Positions 1 to 5,507 of a stretch of 5,507 nucleotides of DNA are shown here, in pieces. The position numbers were made by a program, and so were the translations under genes. The DNA is from Bacillota bacterium. Its GTDB lineage: Bacteria; Bacillota; Bacilli; Paenibacillales; Paenibacillaceae. The notes under the pieces were generated by a model that was not told where the DNA came from, did not search any database, and was given only the letters and a program-made list of their open reading frames with translations. The stretch is from NCBI GenBank assembly GCA_023418755.1, contig JAEZZE010000166.1, positions 1 to 5,507 of the forward strand, written 5' to 3'. The first letter of the stretch is position 1, and the number at the start of each line of letters is the position of its first letter.

Positions 1-864
1 ACGCGCACCGACGGGGTCGGGCCTTGGCTCGGAATGACGAACCTCGTCATTCGCGGCAACAGCCTGAACCGCACGGGCGGGGACGCGATCATTGTATGTG
101 AGGGCGACGCGCCGTTGGTCGAGCATAACGTGGCGGCTCACAGCTATTACGATTCGGTCGGCTACCACGCGGCAATCTGGGCGATCAATTCCGACGACGC
201 GCTGTTCCAGTACAACGAAGCGTACAAGACACACAACACGCTGGACGGGATGGCCTTCGACATCGACGAGCTGTGCAACAACTGCGTGATGCAGTACAAC
301 TACAGTCACGATAATGAAGGCGGGTTTATGCTGCTGGTCGGACAGCGGGGAGAGGGGACCGGATACGACCGCGGCGGGATCGTGCGCTATAACGTCAGCG
401 AGAATGACGGGACGGCGCTCATTCAAGCGGTCGGACGGCTGGACGATTACCAGGTGTACAACAACACGTTCTATACCGGGCCGGAATCGAACGCAAGGTT
501 TCTGATGGCTCCGGACGGGAACAACCTGCCGGAGGGCACGCTGAGCTTCCGGAACAACATCATCTACAATCTGGGTTCGAATCTGACGTATTATTGCGGA
601 AACGCGGCGTGTACGTTCGATTCCAATACGTTCTACGGTAATCATGATGCGAGCGAACCGGCGGACGCGAACAAGCTGACGACCGATCCGGGTCTGGTCG
701 CTCCGGGCTTCGGGAGCATTGGGCGCACGACGACGGACGGCTACAAGCTGGCGGCGGGATCGCCGTCGCTGGGCAGCGGCACGCTCATAGCGGGCAGCGG
801 AGGCCAAGACTATTGGGGCAACGCCTTATCGGCATCCGCGGCTCCGAATCGCGGCGCTTATAAC
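1..864 (+). other. Module: right-handed parallel beta-helix (truncated at N-terminus)
   Basis: Residues 1-288 show repeated turns of about 22-32 residues with an aliphatic strand followed by a recurring Asn: LVIRGNSL (15-22), PLVEHNVA (38-45), ALFQYNEAY (67-75), CVMQYNYSH (95-103), GIVRYNVSE (126-134), YQVYNNTFY (150-158), LSFRNNIIY (181-189) and CTFDSNTFY (204-212). This is the Asn-ladder pattern of PbH1/pectate-lyase-like folds. The module closes with a GSPSLGSG segment (253-260) and a WGN...NRGAYN segment (272-288), which resembles the usual end of these helices. Such domains can be polysaccharide lyases, glycosidases (GH28, GH120 and GH141 share the fold) or non-catalytic. I cannot assign catalytic residues. 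Four of its five cysteines lie in close pairs (92/95 and 199/204). Confidence 0.88.
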
Positions 865-3800
865 GGCGCGGGCCAGCAAGTTACGTTTATCCCGAAAGCA
901 ACGATCGCCGTCGACGGAACGCTTGCCGACTGGGCCGGCTTGCCGGATATCGATCTGAACGCGCAGGGGCAGGCGGAAATGCCGGATTACGGCGGAACCG
1001 GGGATTTGAGCGGCAACATCGGTTTCGCATGGGATGACGATTATTTATACCTGTCCGCCAGCGTTCGCGACGACGTTCATCATCAACCGGAGACGGGCGA
1101 CGGCATCTGGCTCGGCGACAGCGTGCAGTTCGCGATCTCGCCGGGCGCTCCCGGCTCGAGCTCCTCGTGGTATGAATTCGGCATGGCGCTTACGTCCGCG
1201 GGGCCGCAATTGTACCGGTGGTCGGGCATCGGCAAAACAGGCGGCTTCGTCACAAGCGGGCAGCTGGCGATCGTCCGGAACGAGCCGGCGGGCGACACCC
1301 GTTACGAGCTGGCGCTTCCCTGGGCCGAGCTCTCTCCGATCACAGCCGCGGACGGTGCGTTCAGCCTGTCGCTGCTCGTGAACGACAACGACGGCTCAGG
1401 CCGAAAAGGCTGGATCGAGTGGGGCGGCGGCATCGGAGGCAGCAAGGATTCCGCTCTGTTTCATCCGGCGGCGTTGTCCGGAGCTTCCGCCTCCCGGAGC
1501 CCGGAGGAGAACGCTGCCGAGCTTGCCGGGGTTTTGGGCGCCGGGACGCTCCTGAGCGAAGGGAAGTCCGCGATCGTCTCCTCGGTCGGCAACGGGAACG
1601 GCGGCTCGCTGGCGTTCGACGGCTCGATCTCCACCAAGTGGGAGAGTCAGAACGCCGATCCGCAATGGCTGATCGCGGATCTCGGCAAGCCGCACCTCAT
1701 CAATCGCGTAAAGCTCGTATGGGACGACAACGCGTACGCGACGAGCTATAAAATCCGGATTTCGGACGATCTCATTCATTGGACGGAGGCATATTCGACG
1801 ACGAACGGCACCGGCGGCACGCTCGACGTAAACTTCGCCGACACGGAGGGCCGCTTCGTCCAGATGTACGGCACGAAGCGAGGCGGAGCAACGGCTTACG
1901 CCGTCTACGAGTTCGAAGTGTACGGCGAGGAAATTCCGTACACGCCGCCCGCCGTCGCTCCGCTGCTGCCGCATTTGCCGATCCCGACCGACTCGCAGCT
2001 CGTTTATCAGAAGATGGAGACGATCGCGTTCGCCCATTTCGGAATGAATACGTTCACCGAGCGGGAATGGGGCACCGGAGACGAGGACCCGACGACGTTC
2101 AACCCGACGGATTTCGATGCAAGACAGTGGGTCAGCGCCTTGAAAGACGCCGGCTTTAAGCTGCTCATCCTGACCGCCAAGCATCATGACGGATTCGCCT
2201 TATGGCCGAGCGCTTACACGACGCACGACGTGGCCTCCAGCCCCTGGAAGAACGGGCAGGGCGACGTGGTCAAGGAAGTGTCCGACGCCTGCCGGGAATT
2301 CGGAATCAAATTCGGCCTTTATTTGTCGCCATGGGATATGCACGAACCGACTTACGGCACGGGGGAACCGTACAACGATTTCTTCGTGAACCAGTTGACC
2401 GAGCTGTTGACCAACTACGGGGAAATCAGCGAGATGTGGTTCGACGGCGCGAAGGGCGAGAACACTGCCCAGGAGTACGATACGGAACGCTGGTATTCCG
2501 TCATCCGTCAGTTGCAGCCCAATGCGATCATCTGGGGAATGCCGGGGGATGCGCGGTATATCGGCAACGAAGACGGCATCGCCAGCGCTACGAACTGGTC
2601 CAAGGTTATCCCTCAGCAGCCGGGCAATCCGTACTGGTCGCCCAACCAATACGGGGAGGGATTCCCGAACGGAACGGTCTGGCAGTCCGGCGAGGCCGAC
2701 GTGCCGCTGCGGCCGGGCTGGTTCTACCACGATTGGGAGGACAGCCACATCAAGAGTCTGTCGTCCTTGATCGATATTTACCAGCAGTCGGTCGGACGGG
2801 GAGCCAATCTGCTGCTTAACGTGTCGCCCGACAAGCGCGGCAAGCTGCCCGAAGCGGATATCGCCCGCCTCATGGAGCTGAGAGAATGGATCGATGACGC
2901 TTACGGCGCGAATGCGGCGGCCGGCGCGTCCGCTTCGGCCAGCAACACGCGAGGAGGCTCCGCCGTATACTCGCCCGCGAACGTCGTCGATACGGATTAC
3001 GACAGTTATTGGGCGACGGACGATAACGTCGCGACGGGTTACGTCGAACTCGATTTCGGAGCGGAGAAAACGTTCGACGCCGTCGTTCTGCAGGAGTATA
3101 TCCCGCTCGGTCAGCGCATTGCCGGCTTTCAGGTGCAAGTATGGAAGAACAATGCTTGGGAGACGGCGGCAACCGGCACGACCGTCGGCTACAAGCGGAT
3201 CGTGACGTTCCCGTCCTTTGCTTCTTCCAAGCTGCGGATTCAAATCACGTCCTCCCAGGCGGCGCCGGCGCTTAATTTCGTCGGGGCTTACGATATCGGG
3301 GCCGCCGGGGGAGGAGGCTCAAGCGTCGATCAGGACCGGGAGCAATATTTTTCCTTCGACGAAGGGCAGGGCGGCAGCGTGACGGAGAGCGTCAGCGGAC
3401 AATCGTTCGCCATTCAGGGCGGCTATTCCTGGGTTCCCGGGAAAGTCGGTCAAGCGCTTGCGTTTAACGGCTGGGATACGTCGATCGTTACGGATTCCAT
3501 CGTCAAGCAGAATTTTACCTTCGCGGCGTGGATCAAGCCTTCGTCCGACGGCACGAACCGGCTCATTATCGGCCAAGGCGAATCGGGCAGCGGAATCCAT
3601 ATGTTCAATTGGTGGATCGTCGACGGCCGGATGGAATTTCTCATGTCCGACGAGCTCGGCCAAGGGCATAATCTGTGGCCGTTCGCGACGGCGAACCAGT
3701 CGATTCCGCTAAACGAGTGGACGCACGTGGCGGTGTCCAAATCGGGCAGCGAGTTCAAGCTGTATATTAACGGCCAGCTTGCAGTCAGCAAAACGGCCTC

Positions 3801-4905
3801 GTCCGCGATCCCGCAGCCGAACAACCCGAATCCGTTCCGCATCGGGGGACAGAATGCGAACGGCGGCGCGGGAGAGGTGTTCGACGGGGCGATCGACGAG
3901 CTGCGGATGTATCCGAGAACGCTCACCGATCAGGAGATTTACGCGCTGAGCCAGACGGGCGGCCAGCCCGGACAACCGATCAACGTCGCGTTGATCGGCG
4001 ACAGCATCACGACGGGCAGCTATCCGTCGCAGCTGCAGCAGCTGCTCGGACCGGATTATTACGTGAATCCTTACGGGGCGGGCGGTACGACGATGTTGAA
4101 GAACGGGGATCACCCGTATTGGGATTCCTGGGAGTTCGTCAACAGCTCGAACTGGGACCCCGACATCGTCGTCATCATGCTCGGCACGAACGATTCTGCG
4201 GCGCAGAACTGGCAGTACAGCGCCGACTACGTCTCCGATTATCTGGATATGATCGATCATTACCGCGGCCTGCCTTCGAGTCCTGTCGTGTACGTGGCGA
4301 CTTCGCCGCACGATTATTGGCCGGGCAACGTCGTCACAAGCGAAGTCGTGCCGCTGCAGATCCAGGCGGCGGCTTCCGCCGGCGCGACCGTCATTCACGT
4401 CAATCCGCAGACACAGGGCATGGCGCACAATTTTCCCGATAACGTGCACCCGAACGACGCAGGCTCGACTGCGATCGCAACGACGATCTATAACGCGCTG
4501 AAGCCGTCAAACCTGCCAACGCTGACCCAGGCCTTCTCGCGGATCGAAGCGGAGAGCTTCAGCGCCAAGAGCGGTTCGGTGCAGGCCGAGCCGAGCAGCG
4601 AAGGCACGGACAATCTCGGGTTTATCGGGACGGGAGATTATGTCATGTACGAGAACGTGAACTTCGGACTCGGCGCCTCCGTCATCGACGCACGAATCGC
4701 CGGAGATTCCACGGTCGGCAAAATCGAGGTGCGGCTAGACAGTCCGACCGGGACGCTGCTCGGAACGGTCGACGGGGTAAACACCGGCTCCTATCAGACA
4801 TACACGACGGTTCAGACCTCGCTAGGCGCCGTTACCGGCGTTCATAACGTCTATCTCGTATTTACGGCCGGACTGAACTTGAACTGGTTCCAGTTCCGGC
4901 AGTAA
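1..4905 (+). CDS. Multimodular secreted GH29 alpha-L-fucosidase / SGNH esterase with beta-helix and binding modules (5' partial)
   Basis: The reading frame is open from the first base to the TAA at 4903-4905, giving 1634 codons, and the true start lies upstream. The first ATG (34) is not a credible start: it has no ribosome binding site and falls inside a beta-helix strand pattern. Modules in order are beta-helix, CBM9-like, F5/8 type C, GH29, F5/8 type C, LamG, SGNH hydrolase and CBM6. The protein should hydrolyse terminal alpha-L-fucose from a glycan and remove an ester group, probably acetyl, while five binding modules hold it on the polymer. It is presumably exported, but the signal peptide is outside the window. 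There is no SLH, LPXTG or membrane segment at the C-terminus. GH29 enzymes are usually only a few hundred residues long, so this is an unusually large mosaic. The following gene starts 103 bases downstream on the same strand and is a beta-helix relative. The module families are clear; the substrate is inferred. Confidence 0.93.
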   Translation, partial: TRTDGVGPWLGMTNLVIRGNSLNRTGGDAIIVCEGDAPLVEHNVAAHSYYDSVGYHAAIWAINSDDALFQYNEAYKTHNTLDGMAFDIDELCNNCVMQYNYSHDNEGGFMLLVGQRGEGTGYDRGGIVRYNVSENDGTALIQAVGRLDDYQVYNNTFYTGPESNARFLMAPDGNNLPEGTLSFRNNIIYNLGSNLTYYCGNAACTFDSNTFYGNHDASEPADANKLTTDPGLVAPGFGSIGRTTTDGYKLAAGSPSLGSGTLIAGSGGQDYWGNALSASAAPNRGAYNGAGQQVTFIPKATIAVDGTLADWAGLPDIDLNAQGQAEMPDYGGTGDLSGNIGFAWDDDYLYLSASVRDDVHHQPETGDGIWLGDSVQFAISPGAPGSSSSWYEFGMALTSAGPQLYRWSGIGKTGGFVTSGQLAIVRNEPAGDTRYELALPWAELSPITAADGAFSLSLLVNDNDGSGRKGWIEWGGGIGGSKDSALFHPAALSGASASRSPEENAAELAGVLGAGTLLSEGKSAIVSSVGNGNGGSLAFDGSISTKWESQNADPQWLIADLGKPHLINRVKLVWDDNAYATSYKIRISDDLIHWTEAYSTTNGTGGTLDVNFADTEGRFVQMYGTKRGGATAYAVYEFEVYGEEIPYTPPAVAPLLPHLPIPTDSQLVYQKMETIAFAHFGMNTFTEREWGTGDEDPTTFNPTDFDARQWVSALKDAGFKLLILTAKHHDGFALWPSAYTTHDVASSPWKNGQGDVVKEVSDACREFGIKFGLYLSPWDMHEPTYGTGEPYNDFFVNQLTELLTNYGEISEMWFDGAKGENTAQEYDTERWYSVIRQLQPNAIIWGMPGDARYIGNEDGIASATNWSKVIPQQPGNPYWSPNQYGEGFPNGTVWQSGEADVPLRPGWFYHDWEDSHIKSLSSLIDIYQQSVGRGANLLLNVSPDKRGKLPEADIARLMELREWIDDAYGANAAAGASASASNTRGGSAVYSPANVVDTDYDSYWATDDNVATGYVELDFGAEKTFDAVVLQEYIPLGQRIAGFQVQVWKNNAWETAATGTTVGYKRIVTFPSFASSKLRIQITSSQAAPALNFVGAYDIGAAGGGGSSVDQDREQYFSFDEGQGGSVTESVSGQSFAIQGGYSWVPGKVGQALAFNGWDTSIVTDSIVKQNFTFAAWIKPSSDGTNRLIIGQGESGSGIHMFNWWIVDGRMEFLMSDELGQGHNLWPFATANQSIPLNEWTHVAVSKSGSEFKLYINGQLAVSKTASSAIPQPNNPNPFRIGGQNANGGAGEVFDGAIDELRMYPRTLTDQEIYALSQTGGQPGQPINVALIGDSITTGSYPSQLQQLLGPDYYVNPYGAGGTTMLKNGDHPYWDSWEFVNSSNWDPDIVVIMLGTNDSAAQNWQYSADYVSDYLDMIDHYRGLPSSPVVYVATSPHDYWPGNVVTSEVVPLQIQAAASAGATVIHVNPQTQGMAHNFPDNVHPNDAGSTAIATTIYNALKPSNLPTLTQAFSRIEAESFSAKSGSVQAEPSSEGTDNLGFIGTGDYVMYENVNFGLGASVIDARIAGDSTVGKIEVRLDSPTGTLLGTVDGVNTGSYQTYTTVQTSLGAVTGVHNVYLVFTAGLNLNWFQFRQ
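895..1482 (+). other. Module: CBM9 / DOMON-like carbohydrate-binding domain
   Basis: Residues 299-494 open with the typical IAVDGTLADW start (302-311). They continue with IGFAWDDDYLYLSASVRDD (340-358) and IWLGDSVQFAIS (369-380), then a strand pair ending in YELALPWAEL (435-444) and a final LLVNDNDG...GWIEWGGG segment (458-476). This is the beta-sandwich pattern of the CBM9-like family, which binds sugars in secreted glycosidases. The role here is inferred to be substrate targeting between the beta-helix and the fucosidase. Confidence 0.8.
1543..1929 (+). other. Module: F5/8 type C (CBM32-like) domain 1
   Basis: Residues 515-643 carry the discoidin pattern: LAFDGSISTKWES (537-549), followed by WLIADLGKPHLINRVKLVWD (556-575), YKIRISDDLIHW (583-594) and a closing RFVQMYG...AVYEFEVYG block (618-642). 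The family forms a beta-sandwich that binds galactose-like and other sugars. It lies directly N-terminal to the fucosidase, joined by a Pro-rich linker (646-662). The ligand cannot be read from the sequence. Confidence 0.88.
1981..2910 (+). other. Module: GH29 alpha-L-fucosidase catalytic domain, GH29-B type
   Basis: Residues 661-970 match the GH29 TIM-barrel motifs throughout: FAHFGMNTF (677-685), EWGTGDEDPTTFNP (689-702), LTAKHHDGFALWPS (724-737), GIKFGLYLSPWD (768-779) and EMWFDGAKGE (811-820), where D815 is the expected nucleophile. Later motifs are YIGNEDG (853-859), where E857 is the likely acid/base in the GH29-B pattern, RPGWFYH (904-910) and SVGRGANLLLNVSPD (930-944). The EWG...EDP and SPWD elements, and the IGNE motif, point to the B group, whose characterised members favour alpha-1,3 and alpha-1,4 fucosyl linkages on branched glycans. 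Assignment of E857 rests on remembered motif patterns, and E898 (in WQSGEAD) is a less likely alternative. No catalytic residue appears to be missing. Confidence 0.93.
2920..3300 (+). other. Module: F5/8 type C (CBM32-like) domain 2
   Basis: Residues 974-1100 follow the catalytic barrel closely. They show SPANVVDTDYDSYWATDD (991-1008), YVELDFGAEKTFDAVVLQEY (1014-1033), GFQVQVWKNNAWETAATGTT (1042-1061), YKRIVTFPSFASSKLRIQI (1064-1082) and LNFVGAYDIG (1091-1100). A discoidin domain at this position after a GH29 barrel is common in bacterial fucosidases. It is followed by a flexible AAGGGGSS linker (1101-1108). It differs considerably in sequence from the first F5/8 domain, so it does not look like a recent duplication. 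Confidence 0.87.
3328..3957 (+). other. Module: LamG / concanavalin A-like domain
   Basis: Residues 1110-1319 start with YFSFDEGQGGSVTESVSG (1116-1133), then VPGKVGQALAFNG (1145-1157), FTFAAWIKPS (1172-1181), NEWTHVAVSKSGSEFKLYIN (1238-1257), GQLAVSK (1258-1264), PFRIGGQN (1278-1285) and FDGAIDELRMYPRTLTDQEI (1294-1313). This is the full LamG-like jelly-roll pattern seen in bacterial secreted glycosidases, including the ending IDELR.Y.R.L...EI. It is probably a carbohydrate-binding or spacer module between the fucosidase and the esterase. Confidence 0.9.
3979..4506 (+). other. Module: SGNH/GDSL-family esterase
   Basis: Residues 1327-1502 contain all four SGNH blocks. Block I is LIGDSITTG (1331-1339) with Ser1335 as nucleophile. 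Block II is NPYGAGGTTML (1356-1366), with an oxyanion Gly at 1359 or 1361. Block III is IVVIMLGTND (1389-1398) with Asn1397. Block V is FPDNVHPNDAG (1478-1488), with Asp1480 and His1483 completing the triad. The family includes carbohydrate acetylesterases, and the glycosidase context makes removal of O-acetyl groups the most likely role, although this is inferred. No residue needed for catalysis is missing. The module is about 175 residues, a normal size for a compact SGNH domain. Confidence 0.92.
4537..4902 (+). other. Module: C-terminal CBM6 carbohydrate-binding domain
   Basis: Residues 1513-1634 carry SRIEAESFSAKSGSVQAEP (1513-1531), GTDNLGFIGTGDYVMYENV (1535-1553), FGLGASVIDARIAG (1555-1568), IEVRLDSPTGTLLGTV (1575-1590), TGSYQTYTTV (1595-1604) and HNVYLVF...LNLNWFQF (1616-1633). 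This is the complete CBM6 pattern, with the protein ending directly after the last strand. The aromatic in the TGxW binding-site position is Tyr1598 rather than the more usual Trp, while Tyr1547 in the GDY motif is conserved. CBM6 modules bind xylan, beta-glucans, agarose and other chains, so the ligand is open. Confidence 0.92.
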
Positions 4906-4923
4906 GCCGGAGTTCGGCGGCCG

Positions 4924-4957
4924 AGACCCGGCAGGACTATCGAATCTTGCCGGGTTT
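4924..4957 (+). terminator. Stem-loop after the fucosidase gene, possible weak rho-independent terminator
   Basis: The left arm at 4924-4936 pairs with the right arm at 4945-4957 over 13 pairs. A continuous core of eight Watson-Crick pairs (ACCCGGCA with TGCCGGGT) sits within it, with G-T wobbles on either side. The loop is eight bases (CTATCGAA). The stem starts 19 bases after the stop codon. The T-tract is poor, with the stem end running into TTTGTCT, so termination may be partial. It could instead be a processing or stability element between two co-transcribed genes. Confidence 0.55.
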
Positions 4958-4965
4958 GTCTCCGT

Positions 4966-4980
4966 CCGGCGCTGCGCCGG
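4966..4980 (+). other. Small GC hairpin upstream of the second gene's ribosome binding site
   Basis: CCGGCG (4966-4971) and CGCCGG (4975-4980) form a perfect six-pair stem with a three-base CTG loop. It ends 11 bases before the Shine-Dalgarno sequence and is not followed by a T-run, so it does not look like a terminator. It may affect mRNA stability or translation of the second gene, or be incidental in GC-rich DNA. Confidence 0.35.
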
Positions 4981-4991
4981 TTACCATTCGG

Positions 4992-5000
4992 AAGGAGGAG
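4992..5000 (+). promoter_or_regulatory. Strong Shine-Dalgarno sequence for the second gene
   Basis: AAGGAGGAG contains a full match to the AGGAGG core and ends eight bases before the ATG at 5009, an ideal spacing. It fixes the start of the second gene and is typical of Firmicutes. Confidence 0.92.
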
Positions 5001-5008
5001 AAGACAGG

Positions 5009-5107
5009 ATGAAAATCAAGCTCAAGCCCGCATCGGCGTTCATCGTATGCGGCTGGCTGCTGCTGCTGGCGATCTGCATGACGGCGGAATCTCCCGAAAC
5101 GCAGGCC
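5009..5107 (+). other. Signal peptide of the second beta-helix protein
   Basis: Residues 1-33 have three Lys in the first six positions and a hydrophobic stretch AFIVCGWLLLLAICM (10-24). A polar segment follows and ends in TQA, with cleavage likely after Ala33. Cleavage after Ala26 (MTA) is the alternative. This indicates Sec-dependent export. Confidence 0.85.
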
Positions 5108-5507
5108 GGCGGAGGAACGTCGAGAACCTATTACGTAGATTCGGCTGCCGGAAACGACACCAACGCGGGGACGCGCGCGAACGCCCCCTGGCGCACGCTG
5201 GACAAGGTGAACGCTACGACGTTCCAGCCCGGCGACCGGATTTTGCTAAAGGCGGGGTCATCGTGGACCGGCCAGCTCTGGCCCAAGGGCTCCGGCACGG
5301 CGGCCAAGCCAATCGTCGTCGACCGGTACGGCGAAGGGGCGAAGCCGGCCATTCACGGCGCGGGTCTGTACCAAGAGACGGTGAAGCTGTTCAATCAGCA
5401 GTATTGGGAAATCAACAATCTGGAGCTTACGAACGTCGCCGAGGTGCGCCAGACGCGCCGGGCGGTATGGATCGAGGCGCAGGACATCGGCATCGCTCGG
5501 CACATCC
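5009..5507 (+). CDS. Secreted right-handed parallel beta-helix protein, probable polysaccharide-active (3' partial)
   Basis: The frame stays open for 166 codons and runs off the window. The start is set by the strong Shine-Dalgarno sequence eight bases upstream. Residues 1-33 form a signal peptide: a Lys-rich start (MKIKLK), a hydrophobic core at 10-24 and a likely cleavage after Ala33 (TQA) or Ala26. C23 is preceded by Ile, which breaks the lipobox rule, so a lipoprotein is unlikely. The mature protein opens with TYYVDSAAGNDTNAGT (40-55), APWRTLDKVN (59-68), QPGDRILLKAGSSW (73-86) and KPIVVDRYGEGAKPAIHG (100-117), followed by WEINNLELTN (133-142). This is the characteristic cap and first strands of pectate-lyase-like beta-helix proteins. 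The family includes lyases and glycosidases as well as binding proteins, and catalytic residues are not visible in this part. It is probably co-transcribed with the fucosidase gene and related to that protein's N-terminal module. Confidence 0.9.
   Translation, partial: MKIKLKPASAFIVCGWLLLLAICMTAESPETQAGGGTSRTYYVDSAAGNDTNAGTRANAPWRTLDKVNATTFQPGDRILLKAGSSWTGQLWPKGSGTAAKPIVVDRYGEGAKPAIHGAGLYQETVKLFNQQYWEINNLELTNVAEVRQTRRAVWIEAQDIGIARHI

Noticed and set aside
34..36. ATG at 34 as the start of the large gene
   Set aside because: The frame is open upstream to base 1, no Shine-Dalgarno sequence precedes it, there is no signal peptide after it, and it lies inside the beta-helix pattern.
1396..2187. 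263-residue open frame on the minus strand
   Set aside because: It is antisense to the CBM9-like, F5/8 and GH29 modules and has low-complexity Arg-rich composition with no motif, so it is a coding shadow.
2200..3243. 347-residue open frame on the minus strand
   Set aside because: It lies opposite the GH29 and F5/8 modules, is rich in Arg/Val/Asp from the antisense of GC-rich codons, and shows no recognisable domain. It is a shadow of the real gene.
3709..4449. 246-residue open frame on the minus strand
   Set aside because: It is antisense to the LamG and SGNH modules, is made of Arg/Val/Ile/Asp-rich sequence and has no domain.
4906..4918. GCCG...CGGC short inverted repeat just after the stop codon
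   Set aside because: Only four pairs, expected by chance in this base composition, and weaker than the stem at 4924-4957.
5042..5080. Lipobox in the second protein's signal peptide (Cys14 or Cys23)
   Set aside because: The residues before the cysteines are Val and Ile, not Gly, Ala or Ser, so the lipobox rule fails. Ordinary signal peptidase cleavage fits better.
1..5507. CRISPR array, tRNA/rRNA genes, insertion sequences or attachment sites
   Set aside because: Nearly all bases are explained by two coding frames. No regularly spaced repeats, transposase motifs or RNA-gene signatures were seen.

Overview
The window is GC-rich (clearly above half G+C by eye) and lies entirely on the plus strand. 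It holds two secreted carbohydrate-active proteins in tandem, both cut by the window edges. A perfect AAGGAGG-type ribosome binding site, a lysine-rich signal peptide, and long mosaic extracellular enzymes carrying many F5/8 type C, CBM6 and LamG modules suggest a GC-rich member of the Paenibacillaceae (Paenibacillus or Cohnella type). This assignment is inferred from style, not from a marker gene.

Region 1 (1-4905) is the 3' part of one very large gene, with 1634 codons visible and the start outside the window. Residue numbers for this protein count from the first codon in the window, so residue n ends at base 3n. The modules in order are: right-handed parallel beta-helix (about 1-288), CBM9/DOMON-like domain (about 299-494), F5/8 type C (CBM32-like) domain (about 515-643), GH29 alpha-L-fucosidase of the GH29-B type (about 661-970), a second F5/8 type C domain (about 974-1100), a Gly/Ser linker, LamG/concanavalin-like domain (about 1110-1319), SGNH/GDSL esterase (about 1327-1502) and a terminal CBM6 (about 1513-1634). 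Both catalytic modules keep their key residues. No SLH, sortase or transmembrane anchor is seen at the C-terminus, so the protein is probably released or held only by its binding modules.

Region 2 (4906-5008) is a 103-base gap. It holds a strong stem-loop that may be a weak or attenuating terminator, a second small GC hairpin, and a very strong Shine-Dalgarno sequence.

Region 3 (5009 to the end) is the 5' part of a second secreted beta-helix protein with a clear signal peptide. Its visible part is of the type expected to precede the truncated beta-helix at the start of the window, so the two genes look like tandem relatives.

Together they look like part of a polysaccharide-degradation locus. 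The first protein appears able to remove both L-fucose and an ester group (probably acetyl) from the same complex glycan, helped by five non-catalytic binding modules. The substrate is unknown; fucosylated and acetylated plant glycans such as xyloglucan or rhamnogalacturonan-II, or microbial exopolysaccharides, are possibilities only.
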